From positions 1 to 64,000 of the forward strand of contig JAYRWY010000007.1 in assembly GCA_041917755.1 (NCBI GenBank): a stretch of DNA of 64,000 nucleotides, in the 5' to 3' direction. Numbering within the stretch: the first letter of the stretch is position 1; every line of letters begins with the position of its first letter. Shown here piece by piece: positions 24,701-32,150 of the stretch. The position numbers and the translations under genes were made by a program. The stretch is from RGZA01 sp041917755 (lineage in GTDB: Bacteria > Pseudomonadota > Alphaproteobacteria > UBA9219 > RGZA01). The notes under the pieces are model-generated. The model was not told where the DNA came from. It was given only the letters and a program-made list of their open reading frames with translations, and did no database searches.

Positions 24701-24938
24701 GCCACTTGCGGATGCTGTGGTGGAAGGTGCACTCTCACGCTTTCGGCCTGTCATGATGACAGCATTAGTTGCAAGCCTCGGCTTTGTGCCAATGGCACTC
24801 GCGACAGGTGCGGGCGCGGAAGTTCAAAAACCATTAGCAACCGTGGTGATTGGCGGATTGATTACCGCGACCGCGCTCACGCTGCTTGTACTCCCCGCGC
24901 TTTATTCACGCTTTGATCTGCGCCACCGCGCTAAATAG
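21705..24938 (+). CDS. czcA: CzcA-type heavy-metal RND pump
   Basis: A 1077-residue inner-membrane RND transporter, full length for the HME family, with twelve helices and two large periplasmic loops. The signature D-F-G-L-I-V-D-G-A-V-I-I-T-E-N lies near residue 425, in TM4. The D-F-G/D-G-A form points to divalent cations (Co, Zn, Cd, Ni) rather than Cu(I)/Ag(I). Other family motifs seen: SRNGFSQVTVVFHD, YMWTVEYEHP, and FIPTLDEKDIAMH in the second periplasmic loop start. It is driven by the proton gradient. It is the last gene of czcCBA; no clear terminator follows. Confidence 0.95.
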   Translation: MIERILGFSLQHRFLVVLFTLCIAVFGIYSLKDLAIDAVPDITNKQVQINTTAPAFSPMEVEKLVTYPVETALAGIPGLDYTRSISRNGFSQVTVVFHDKVDIYFARAQVNERLAEAKESLPQGVDPKLGTISTGLGEIYMWTVEYEHPQGKGATTNDGQAGWQSDGSYLTPEGQYLRTPHEQAGYLRTVQDWIIRPQMKGVKGVAGVDAIGGYVKQYHVQPNPDRMVALGISFANITEVLERNNLSVGARYIERNGEAYVVRADGRIADMQDIGDIVVAHRAGITVYLKDVATIAIGKEIRTGSGSENGSEVVVGTALMLIGENSRTVSQAVDEKLVSINTSLPRGIHAKTVLNRTKLVDRTIETVKTNLTEGALLVIVVLFILLGNFRAAFITALVIPLSMLITSMGMIRTNISGNLMSLGALDFGLIVDGAVIITENCLRRLAERQHHEGRLLTLQERLDEVMAASREMIQPTLFGQAIIIMVYIPLLTFTGVEGKMFEPMALTVILALVAAFILSLTFIPAMLAIFVKGKVSEKEGIVIQSGKAGYQKLLAFAVHSPFKILAGAIAAFVLSLGLFTTMGQEFIPTLDEKDIAMHAMRIPSTSLTQSQNLQFAVERAVKSVPEVDFVFSKTGTAEMASDPMPPNVSDTFIILKDKKEWPDHSISKTDIIKKISDAAAQVPGNNYEFTQPIQMRFNELISGVRSDVAIKLYGDDFAQLETTAAQLVQAVKGVQGAADVKMEQTSGLPMLEAKLDKQAIARYGLNVHDVLEVLSIAVGGREAGLIFQGDRRFEIVVQLPEAIRQEITQLENLPILLPSADDDMSDRNAGQVHARPAFIPLKQVAQLIITDGPNQISRENGKRRIVVQANVRGRDIASFVSDAKEVIQKNVTVPPGYWLEWGGQFKNLEEAKASLSIVVPACFLMIFILLFSALGCVKQALLVFSGVPLALAGGIITLWLRDMPFSISAAVGLIALSGVAVLNGLVMITRINQLVGEGKPLADAVVEGALSRFRPVMMTALVASLGFVPMALATGAGAEVQKPLATVVIGGLITATALTLLVLPALYSRFDLRHRAK

Positions 24939-25028
24939 TTAGGGTAGATTTGAAATTAAAGTTGGTTTTCTAAATATTGTTATATCGCGTTTTATGGCTT
25001 TCACATAAGTACGATGATCACCGACGAT

Positions 25029-25238
25029 TTACCTACTAGTAAATAACATAGTAATTTTTACTTCCAAGGCAGTGGCAATTTGATCAAGCACTACAATGCC
25101 CACATTTTTGTAACCATTCTCAATTTCTGAAAGATAGCTGCGGTCAATCCCAGCCTCAAACGCGAGCTCCTCCTGCGACAGCTTTTTGCCATTTCGCAGC
25201 TTTCTAACGTTAGCACCTACAACCGAGCATATATTCAT
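25029..25238 (-). CDS. XRE-family small transcription regulator
   Basis: A 69-residue Cro/C1-type helix-turn-helix protein that is one domain only. It has V-R-K-L-R-N-G-K-K-L-S-Q-E-E-L-A, then D-R-S-Y-L-S-E-I-E-N-G. The last helices are present (VVLDQIATALEVKITMLF). It faces czcA tail-to-tail. It could be the island's regulator or one left from another element; no operator is identified. Confidence 0.9.
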   Translation of the reverse strand: MNICSVVGANVRKLRNGKKLSQEELAFEAGIDRSYLSEIENGYKNVGIVVLDQIATALEVKITMLFTSR

Positions 25239-25387
25239 GCCTCTAATTGTGGCTTTTAGTCAACAATTAGTCTGTTGGCAATAGCCTACAAAATAGATGT
25301 TATTTGTATCGCGGGCAATATAACATGGTTATTTACAAGCTCAGTCACTGGCGTGCGTGCGTTGGTGTTTTACAAACTGGAGGGGAC

Positions 25388-26302
25388 ATGAACATCGTAA
25401 AAGCAAAACAATGGCTTAAACAGGCCTTGTATTTATTTCTCATTTTTATTCTAAGCCTTGTTGCCCCTCAGATATTTATGATCAAACCAGCAATAGGAAG
25501 GGTGTTATTTTTTCTCTTCTTTGGTTTGTTAATCGCCGGATTTATATTCCGCCGTATAGCTTTCATTACAAAGCATTCACGAGTTTTTACGACGATACTC
25601 GCTTTAACGCTGGGCTTGTCATTTTACTTTGCTAGAACAACCAACAGTGATTTGCAGAGCCTTCGCGATAAAGACCCGCAAGCATTTCTTCAAAAACTAG
25701 AGGCATCGGGTGACCGCGAGAAATGGCTCATAGAACTCCGCACGCTTGATCCCAAACGGTATGAAGTCGAGCATCAGAAAAAAAGCGAAGATGACAAAAT
25801 AGCCCGTACGACGGGCATACGGACTTCGTTGCAAATGATCAAGGATTTTAAACCGGAAACATATACCGAGAGCCCAGAAAAGCTAAAATTCGGTGTGGTA
25901 TCTTTATCGGCTTTTGCCAGCATTGCTGAACAAAAAAAGGATGAGGTGTTGGATGAGGTCGTTGCGGCTGATCTCAAAACACTGAGGGAAAAACTTATTC
26001 AGCTTCAAAAAAAGACCTTCCCAGTTTTTCGTAAAGCTTATGCAAAGCAGGCCAGCCTGCTGGGATGGGAGGGTAATCTGGAAGCATTTGCTTCTGGCAA
26101 AGACAATGAATCTTTGACTTTGGTAGCAGCGACCTTTGCATCAAACGCCAATATCGCAAAAATTCATGACATCTTACGTGATATGGCCACACAGCTACGA
26201 TTCAAGCGCATTAACTATAAATGGTTTAGCCGTGCAAGCGAGTGGCAGTACATGGATCTAAAAACGCCCAGCGATGATGAGTTAATATTTCAAGGTAGGT
26301 AG
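25388..26302 (+). CDS. Membrane-anchored protein of unknown function
   Basis: A 304-residue protein from ATG 25388, which has a strong GGAGGGG two nt before it; the upstream 28 codons are probably not translated. Three hydrophobic segments at about 13-35, 40-60 and 68-85 are followed by a soluble helical domain of about 215 residues with many Lys/Glu pairs. No family is recognised. There are no Cys or His clusters to suggest metal binding. It lies between the XRE gene and the replication/integration module. Confidence 0.7.
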   Translation: MNIVKAKQWLKQALYLFLIFILSLVAPQIFMIKPAIGRVLFFLFFGLLIAGFIFRRIAFITKHSRVFTTILALTLGLSFYFARTTNSDLQSLRDKDPQAFLQKLEASGDREKWLIELRTLDPKRYEVEHQKKSEDDKIARTTGIRTSLQMIKDFKPETYTESPEKLKFGVVSLSAFASIAEQKKDEVLDEVVAADLKTLREKLIQLQKKTFPVFRKAYAKQASLLGWEGNLEAFASGKDNESLTLVAATFASNANIAKIHDILRDMATQLRFKRINYKWFSRASEWQYMDLKTPSDDELIFQGR

Positions 26303-26659
26303 TGATTGGAGTAGAAATACTGCTTGAAATAGGCTCAGTCCAAGAAAGACTGTAATCGAACTAATCATCTGAATAATAACGAACTTTCTGCCGTTAACCA
26401 TGCTTTTCAAATTTAAAAATAAATCCAGTTATCTGGCAGTTATAGCGAGTGGAATGAAGCTGCGTATTTTTGAGAAAGCGTGAATTTTTATGTTCTTCCG
26501 GCGGCGATATCTTTTTATGTGCCAGCACTGAACCGCTTTGCGTTTTGTATGAAGTGCCACTGTAAAATGTTCGCGTGATAATATTATTCCCGGAAGACAT
26601 TTGGCCTTTACACGGAAAAATTTACTACAGTATAAGTATACTTATAGGGGTAAGAAAAA
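26303..26659. other. Intergenic region with a 16-bp perfect palindrome
   Basis: No convincing gene. A perfect palindrome TATAAGTATACTTATA lies at 26631-26646, just beyond the 3' end of the leftward gene ending at 26660. It could be an operator or a small terminator-like hairpin; no T-run follows. Confidence 0.45.
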
Positions 26660-27463
26660 TCATCTTTTCCTTTTGTGAAAACCAAATGTTTGTATCCATT
26701 TGCAGCCATCATTGTGGCAATAAACAACGCCCGTATTTCCGCTTGCATCTATTTTAACTGCCAAGCATTTCTTTTTTCTATTACGAGCTTTTCTTAAGTG
26801 GCTACATTGTGGACACTGTGTTTTATGCTGCCCAGACTCGTAAGATTTTAGTCGGACGCCGGATGAGGAAAGCTGTTCGCTTAATGTATAGAAGTAATTC
26901 TCTGTCGTATGTCCGTTTAACGCCAGTGTTTTGTGTTCAAGGATCAGCGTATTTATAATGCGTCCTGAATCATTATTAGTTATTTCTAATTGACGCGATT
27001 TTTCCGTGTAAAGCGCAAATGCATTCCGGCAACAATCATCATCTATAGCCTGTGGCATATCATAGGCCTCTGCCAATTCTTTTATTACCCAACTAATAGA
27101 CGGCTTATTATAAAGTTTTTCAAACTCTGGTTTAGCGCGATAGTAGTAATGTTTTATGGCGTCTTGGCCTTTATATCCTTTCTTTGCACACTTCCGAAGA
27201 TTGCCAATTTCATAACAGGCTCCCATTAGGCTTTTTCTCAGTTTAATCTGTGCAATTTCTACAAGGACATAAACGCCAAAGAGAATCTCTTTATCTGGTC
27301 CAGGGCGACCTTTTCTTCTTGGGTCTTCCGGTGTGTAGCAGGGATCGCACGGCCAGTAATTTTTGTCGTATCCATCAATTATTTGACTGTGCTTACGTAA
27401 TACGATGACATTATTCATGTCATGACTTACTAAATGTGAGATGAATCGAGGTGCTTGTTTCAT
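26660..27463 (-). CDS. Island protein with primase-type zinc finger
   Basis: A 267-residue protein. The N-terminal two thirds are helical with a short basic linker (PEDPRRKGRPGPDK near 45-58) and match no family I recognise. The C-terminus carries a four-Cys zinc ribbon: T-Q-C-P-Q-C near 216-221, then Y-C-H-N-D-G-C near 248-254. A K-K-C-L-A-V-K segment between them recalls the zinc domain of gp4-like primase-helicases, without Toprim or helicase parts. It starts 8 bp after alpA, so it is co-transcribed. A role in island replication is inference. Confidence 0.65.
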   Translation of the reverse strand: MKQAPRFISHLVSHDMNNVIVLRKHSQIIDGYDKNYWPCDPCYTPEDPRRKGRPGPDKEILFGVYVLVEIAQIKLRKSLMGACYEIGNLRKCAKKGYKGQDAIKHYYYRAKPEFEKLYNKPSISWVIKELAEAYDMPQAIDDDCCRNAFALYTEKSRQLEITNNDSGRIINTLILEHKTLALNGHTTENYFYTLSEQLSSSGVRLKSYESGQHKTQCPQCSHLRKARNRKKKCLAVKIDASGNTGVVYCHNDGCKWIQTFGFHKRKR

Positions 27464-27470
27464 GAAACAC

Positions 27471-27686
27471 CTACTTTGATTTAGGGAAGCTTTGGATTAG
27501 TGCCCGTATATCCTCAACGCGCCATGCTGTGGTTCGTTTTCCGATGTGCACCCCGCGAGGGTAGCGGCCTTCTTTGATGCCCGCCCACCAAGCTGATCTA
27601 CAGATTGGTAAGATTTTGAGTATCGTGTGTATACGGACAAAACCTGTTTGAGGCAATATCGCGTTGGTTAAAAAGTTGTGTTTCAT
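27471..27686 (-). CDS. AlpA-family regulator/excisionase
   Basis: A 71-residue AlpA-type winged-helix protein. It reads G-F-V-R-I-H-T-I-L-K-I-L, then R-S-A-W-W-A-G-I-K-E-G-R-Y-P, then K-R-T-T-A-W-R-V-E-D-I-R-A-L-I. Such proteins switch on integrase expression or direct excision of P4-like islands. It is located upstream of the zinc-finger gene and downstream of an orphan, all on the same strand. Confidence 0.9.
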   Translation of the reverse strand: MKHNFLTNAILPQTGFVRIHTILKILPICRSAWWAGIKEGRYPRGVHIGKRTTAWRVEDIRALIQSFPKSK

Positions 27687-27793
27687 AATCGTCCTTTCTG
27701 GCTGTGATTGGCCTATTTAGGACGATTTTCATATCTGCAACTATGCACGTGCTAGCAGATGCAAATTGTTCACTAAGTCAATTTTAGATTTAT

Positions 27794-28525
27794 CTACTGT
27801 TTTTTCCATCGATTTATGTCGAATTTTTTTGGCTTTTTATTATGTTCGTATAGCCATTTTGCAATAGTTTCTACTTCTGCAAAGACAACCGCTTCCGCCA
27901 TCCTACGCGCTGCATCTTGGACACTTAAGTAATCGCTCTTATTATTCTTATAATGCTCGATAGCAATACTTTTTAATTTTTTATCTCTTATGTGAGATTT
28001 GTCTGCTTTCTTTTTAGCATTCATATATAAAGCATTCCGTGCATAAGCCTCCTTAGCTGTTCGATCCATATTGTCCTTTATCTCTAAAATCAGATAATCA
28101 TTATAAAGCCTTTCCGCATTGCAAATTTCCATAACACACTGTACTAGCCAGTTGATCGTCATACGGTCATTTTTATTATGGCTAACAATTTTGCTGACTA
28201 ACCACAAAGCAAATGCTGCGGAGCATTCATGTTCTTGCACATCACCAAAAAGTGACCCATTTCGTGAAACGAGCTTTATGTAGTCATCGTTAGAATTATC
28301 AAAATAATAATGCTTATTAAAATTAGATTTAGTTTTATTATCATTACAGTACAATTGTACTGTTTTGTTTATTGTATGAATAAGGCTTTTTATTTCTTTA
28401 TTTGTTCTTTTTTCTAAAATGACCCTCGCTCTATCGGCAAGAACTGGTAAATCTTCAAAAGGCTTTTTTGCTATTTTGGTATTTTTAAAACTAAAGCCTT
28501 TAGGCAGCGTCCAAAAGTCTGACAT
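27794..28525 (-). CDS. AT-rich island orphan next to integrase
   Basis: A 243-residue soluble protein from M at 28525 (MSDFWTLPKGF); the longer upstream frame runs deep inside the integrase gene and is unlikely. It is Lys/Asn-rich, helical, with no signal, membrane segment or recognised motif. It overlaps the integrase 3' end by 26 bp, suggesting co-transcription with the integrase. Function unknown. Confidence 0.65.
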   Translation of the reverse strand: MSDFWTLPKGFSFKNTKIAKKPFEDLPVLADRARVILEKRTNKEIKSLIHTINKTVQLYCNDNKTKSNFNKHYYFDNSNDDYIKLVSRNGSLFGDVQEHECSAAFALWLVSKIVSHNKNDRMTINWLVQCVMEICNAERLYNDYLILEIKDNMDRTAKEAYARNALYMNAKKKADKSHIRDKKLKSIAIEHYKNNKSDYLSVQDAARRMAEAVVFAEVETIAKWLYEHNKKPKKFDINRWKKQ

Positions 28526-29780
28526 CGGTGTTTTCTTTCGTATGTAGAGAGGCGTTCCGCTGGTGATCCAAATAATCCGCCCATTCTTGCATGAGAACTC
28601 TACGTTGGTCGAGATAGGGATCGCGAAAATAAGCACTCATAACCTTGCTTTTTTCGCCGTGCGCGAGGCATTTATCGACAACATCTTTGGGGTGCTTAAG
28701 GATGGAGGACAACACATCCACCCCAAGGCTGCGGAAGCCGTGACCAGTCATTTTGCCCTTATAGCCCAAACGGTATAGGCCAGACAGTACCGTGCAATTT
28801 GACATGCAGGCATGGGCTTTAGAATTATGCGGGAAAACATAAATATAGTTTCCAGTTCTTGCTCTTTGCTGTTCCAGCAGTTGCAGGGCTTGAGTTGAAA
28901 GCGGAACCACAAAAGGTGGACGACCTTTCATCTTCATTCGTTCGCTCGCAACGGTTAGTTCAGCTTTCTCAAAATCCACTTCTTCCCATTTTGTTGCAAT
29001 CAATTCACTGGTGCGAAGCAGCGTAAGCATAAGCAGTTTTGTGGTAATCAATGTTTGGTCAGTCATTCTGCCGCCATTGTTTTCAATAGTATGAAGGAAT
29101 GAGGGGATGTCTTTTATATCAATGCGCTGGAAATGACCTTTTTCATAAGGTTTGAGCAAACGCGTAAGACCTTGGGCGGGGTTATACTTTAGACCACTGA
29201 TCCCGCATCCAATCGCATAGTTGAAAATCTGGCAGCAATATTGGGTAATACGCTTTGCAATATCGCGTGCGCCGCGTGCTTCAATCTTTCTGACCGCTTC
29301 AAGAACGGTGGGGTTATCTATTGAAGTAATAGGCAAATGGCCGATTACTGGAAAGATGTCGTTTTCCAGCCGATTGAGAATGTTTTGTGCATGGCGCGGC
29401 ACCCAGCCATCTTTGTAATTGTTAAACCAGTCACGAGCTACTTTTTCAAAGGTGTTTTTTGCAAGCAGTGAAGCCTGTGATTTTGCTTTATCGGCTTCCA
29501 GTGCTGGGTCTTTGCCTTCGCGGATAATGTGGCGGCTTTCCTCACGTTTTGCGCGTGCATGGGGCAAAGTGACGTGTGGGTATGGGCCATATGTGAGAAG
29601 GGCTTCACGCCCGTTTGGCTTGCGGTATTTCAATCGCCAGATTTTTGAGCCCGTAGGCATTAAATGGAGAAATAACCCACCACCATCAAACAGCTTATTG
29701 CCTGCGCCTTTTTCTGGATTTGGCGTGAATTTGGCGTTTTTGCAATCTTTATCGGTAAGTTGGCGAACGCGTTTGGCCAT
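28500..29780 (-). CDS. int: P4-type tyrosine recombinase (island integrase)
   Basis: A 426-residue integrase with an N-terminal DUF4102 arm-binding domain (KLFDGGGLFLHLMPTGSKIW, then W-R-L-K-Y), a SAM-like core-binding domain (about 110-200) and the catalytic domain. The catalytic set is visible: R in LLRTSE, H-x-x-R in TGHGFRS, H in CLAHGE, and the Tyr nucleophile in SAYFRD. It closes with the usual MQEWADYLD. The gene lies 170 bp from tRNA-Met, the standard arrangement for islands that integrate at tRNA 3' ends. It probably still works; no frameshift is seen. Confidence 0.94.
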   Translation of the reverse strand: MAKRVRQLTDKDCKNAKFTPNPEKGAGNKLFDGGGLFLHLMPTGSKIWRLKYRKPNGREALLTYGPYPHVTLPHARAKREESRHIIREGKDPALEADKAKSQASLLAKNTFEKVARDWFNNYKDGWVPRHAQNILNRLENDIFPVIGHLPITSIDNPTVLEAVRKIEARGARDIAKRITQYCCQIFNYAIGCGISGLKYNPAQGLTRLLKPYEKGHFQRIDIKDIPSFLHTIENNGGRMTDQTLITTKLLMLTLLRTSELIATKWEEVDFEKAELTVASERMKMKGRPPFVVPLSTQALQLLEQQRARTGNYIYVFPHNSKAHACMSNCTVLSGLYRLGYKGKMTGHGFRSLGVDVLSSILKHPKDVVDKCLAHGEKSKVMSAYFRDPYLDQRRVLMQEWADYLDHQRNASLHTKENTDVRLLDAA

Positions 29781-29950
29781 TTTGATTTGGGGGTATGAAC
29801 CCCGCGGATTATGATTGGCATACCCCCAAACATACCCCGATAAGGTTCGGATGCTAAAAATCTCTCCCGAACCATTATAGACAAAAATTACCGTTAGTAA
29901 ATTGATATTACTCGACTTTATGGATGTCGTTGGACATCCTTGGTTTAGAA

Positions 29951-29966
29951 AATGGTAGCAGCGGAG
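29951..29966. repeat. Right attachment-site repeat in tRNA-Met 3' end
   Basis: AATGGTAGCAGCGGAG covers the CCA end and acceptor strand of tRNA-Met and equals 16427-16442. It is the probable strand-exchange core. Confidence 0.82.
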
Positions 29967-30027
29967 AGATTTGAACCCCCGACCAAAGGATTATGATTCC
30001 TCTGCTCTACCACTGAGCTACGCTGCC
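29953..30027 (-). tRNA. tRNA-Met (anticodon CAT)
   Basis: A 75-nt cloverleaf with encoded CCA. The acceptor GGCAGCG pairs with CGCTGCT (first pair G-T). The D-arm is GCTC...GAGC. The anticodon stem GAGGA/TCCTT closes a loop ATCATAA with anticodon CAT. The T-arm is GGGGG-TTCAAAT-CTCTC. The A-T-C-A-T-A-A loop fits an elongator tRNA-Met; a lysidine-modified Ile tRNA is the alternative. The 3' end is the island attachment site. Confidence 0.93.
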
Positions 30028-30229
30028 ATACCACTTGCGATTAACGGGAAAGTGTTAATTTTACCCGTTAAAAAGATGGCGTGTTTTAAGCGTTTTGCGG
30101 GGATTGAGTCAAGTCTTTGCTATTGGCGGCAAATGCCAAGGGATTAAGCCCCACAGTGAAACCAATACGGCTACTGAAACCAATACGGCGCTTGGCAGGG
30201 GGCGGGGTCACCATTTAAATGTTCGCCCC

Positions 30230-30838
30230 ATGACCAAACATCCCCATCAACCCGCGCCCATTATGTTGACCGGCCCCATGCCGTTTAGCAGGGATCGGCA
30301 CAGCCTTTTTGATTTTGATTGCGGGCAGAACCGTATCAACGAGCTGGTGCACGAGATCGGCGACTTTGCAGAAATTTATCCCAATAGCAACGAATTGGTG
30401 TCGGTGGTTACCCAAGGCGCACCCCGTGATACGGTGCAAGGCGTGGTTGCCTGCGCATCAGGTCAGGTGGTGACGTTTGACCCGATTACAAATGTGCGTT
30501 GCGCGCCGCGCATCGACATTGCATTGGTCGCGGTGCATCTTGATTTTCAAAATCTTGGGTTATCAACGACCGTGACACTTGATCTGGTTGAGCGACTGTA
30601 CCGCGCGGCAAATGCGCGCGATGTGGAATTGCGTATGAAAGAAGTGGTATCGCTTAAATCCATGAAGATGTGGGAACGTGCAGGCTTCCAGCACGCGCCG
30701 CGCGGCAAATGCGATTTTCCTGATATGCGGATGAGGCTGAACCCCAGTAGTCTGGCGATGCTTCGCCAGCGTTGGCAGCCGCGCTTGCGCCCGGGCTATG
30801 AGTTGTTGCGCGTCCCCACCACGCTGCACTTGGGTTAG
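30230..30838 (+). CDS. GNAT-like acetyltransferase
   Basis: A protein of about 202 residues from ATG 30230 (MTKHPHQPAP). An upstream in-frame start at 30095 would add a low-complexity stretch and is doubted. The core looks like GNAT: a VQGVVACASGQVVTFDP beta strand pair, IDIALVAVHLDFQNLGLSTT as the acetyl-CoA loop region, and SLKSMKMWERAGF as the final conserved part (S-x-x-A/M-x-x-x-Y/W-x-x-x-G-F). Substrate unknown. Its stop overlaps the convergent mnmA stop by 4 bp. Confidence 0.72.
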   Translation: MTKHPHQPAPIMLTGPMPFSRDRHSLFDFDCGQNRINELVHEIGDFAEIYPNSNELVSVVTQGAPRDTVQGVVACASGQVVTFDPITNVRCAPRIDIALVAVHLDFQNLGLSTTVTLDLVERLYRAANARDVELRMKEVVSLKSMKMWERAGFQHAPRGKCDFPDMRMRLNPSSLAMLRQRWQPRLRPGYELLRVPTTLHLG

Positions 30839-32097
30839 GCGGTTGCAAACACGCCGGTTTGCTGTTCTGACAATACGGGATTGGCCATGCGGTGGGTTTT
30901 GGCAATCCATCCGCCGCCCATCACGCGCATGCCATCGTACAAAACGCAGGCTTGCCCTGGCGCGACGCCAAATTGCGGATCGCTGAAGGTAATGCGTGCA
31001 GTTCCATCATCGTTCACTACCAAGGTTGCCGCAACAGGTTCCATGCTGGAGCGATAGCGTACCATGATTTCACCTGTTGGACATGCGCCAAGCCAATTGG
31101 TTTCTTTCAAATCAATGGCGGCCACTGCCAGTGCATGATGATGCCCGACGATGACCTGCTTTTTTGCGGCATTCAGGCCAATGACAAATAATGGTTCGCG
31201 GTTTTCGCCGCTGCGTTGTTGCAGGTTAAGGCCTTTGCGCTGGCCAATGGTGTAATGAATAATTCCTTCATGGCGGCCCAGCACCGTACCATCAGCCAAG
31301 ACAATATCACCGGGTTCAATCGCGCCTGGGCGCATTTTGGCGACCACATCCACATACTTGCCTTGCGGGACAAAACAAATATCCTGACTGTCCGGCTTAT
31401 CGGCAACGACCAAGCCATATTGCGCGGCAAGCGCGCGGGTGGCGTCTTTGGTGGGCAGATGACCCAAGGGAAAGCGCAGATAATCCAGCTGCTCCTGTGT
31501 GGTTGCGAATAGAAAATAACTTTGGTCGCGTGCGGGATCAACCGCGCGGATGAGCTGGCTTTTTCCGTTTACAAGAATGCGCTGCACGTAATGGCCGGTT
31601 GCCAGACAATCCGCGCCAAGATTTTGCGCGGCTATCAGCAGGTCACGGAATTTTACTTTTTGATTGCAACGCACGCAGGGAATGGGTGTTTCGCCCTTTA
31701 AATAGCTATCGGCGAAATCATCCATCACGCTTTGGCGAAAAGCGGATTCATAATCCAGTACATAATGCGGAATGCCGATTTTGGCCGCGACGGTTTTTGC
31801 GTCATAAATATCTGCGCCCGCGCAGCAGGTTTTACTTTTTGTTTGGCGCGCCTGCTCTGGATTATTATTCGCCACTCGCTCTGCGCCGGATGGCGCAACC
31901 GCTCGGGCGGAGTCAGCGCTGGGTGTTTCACATACCTGTGTTGCCGCGCCATGATCATAAAGCTGCAGGGTGATGCCCACGACATCATAGCCCTGATCTT
32001 TGAGCAATGCGGCCACGACGGATGAATCCACGCCGCCGCTCATCGCGACGACAACGCGTGTATCTTTTGGTTCTTTGTTGAAGCCCAAGCTATTCAT
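30835..32097 (-). CDS. mnmA: tRNA-specific 2-thiouridylase MnmA with in-frame insertion
   Basis: MnmA makes the 2-thio group of U34 in tRNAs for Lys, Glu and Gln. Seen: the PP-loop SGGVDSS, GITLQLYDHG, the catalytic Cys in PCVRCNQKVKF and in SQDICFVPQG, and the closing QACVLYD. The start is ATG 32097 (420 residues), longer than the usual 360-390. The excess comes from about 35 residues between LYDHGAA and CCAGADIYDA, encoded near 31837-31945. The insertion includes a 38-bp palindromic repeat (31871-31908), so a repeat element seems to have entered the gene in frame, as Rickettsia palindromic elements do. The insertion precedes the catalytic cysteines and the protein should stay functional. 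Confidence 0.93.
   Translation of the reverse strand: MNSLGFNKEPKDTRVVVAMSGGVDSSVVAALLKDQGYDVVGITLQLYDHGAATQVCETPSADSARAVAPSGAERVANNNPEQARQTKSKTCCAGADIYDAKTVAAKIGIPHYVLDYESAFRQSVMDDFADSYLKGETPIPCVRCNQKVKFRDLLIAAQNLGADCLATGHYVQRILVNGKSQLIRAVDPARDQSYFLFATTQEQLDYLRFPLGHLPTKDATRALAAQYGLVVADKPDSQDICFVPQGKYVDVVAKMRPGAIEPGDIVLADGTVLGRHEGIIHYTIGQRKGLNLQQRSGENREPLFVIGLNAAKKQVIVGHHHALAVAAIDLKETNWLGACPTGEIMVRYRSSMEPVAATLVVNDDGTARITFSDPQFGVAPGQACVLYDGMRVMGGGWIAKTHRMANPVLSEQQTGVFATA
31871..31908. repeat. 38-bp palindromic repeat, copy B, inside mnmA
   Basis: GCCACTCGCTCTGCGC, variable loop, GCGCAACCGCTCGGGC. It matches 11006-11043 at 32 of 38 bases. Stem TGCGCC/GGCGCA is perfect here. It is translated as part of the extra segment of MnmA. 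Confidence 0.7.
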
Positions 32098-32150
32098 GGG
32101 GAGCAAAATAGTGCGCTATGCCCCGTGCGTACAGCCCTTAATTTACTTGC

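Larger units (their letters stand above)
16427..29966. mobile_element. Genomic island integrated at tRNA-Met(CAT)
   Basis: The 13.5-kb segment between 16-bp direct repeats has an integrase next to the tRNA, an AlpA-like regulator, a primase-type zinc-finger protein and AT-rich orphan genes. Its cargo is a CzcCBA efflux system with a small Cys-Pro-Cys peptide, a beta-barrel candidate and a GT32 enzyme. Composition is visibly more AT-rich than the flanks, most of all at 25-28.6 kb. There are no conjugation or capsid genes, so the element is mobilised by others or is a P4-like satellite-type island. The intact tRNA lies at the right end. Confidence 0.85.

Noticed and set aside
26575..26757. 60-codon rightward ORF
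   Set aside because: It overlaps the zinc-finger gene on the other strand, has no ribosome site and a random-looking composition.
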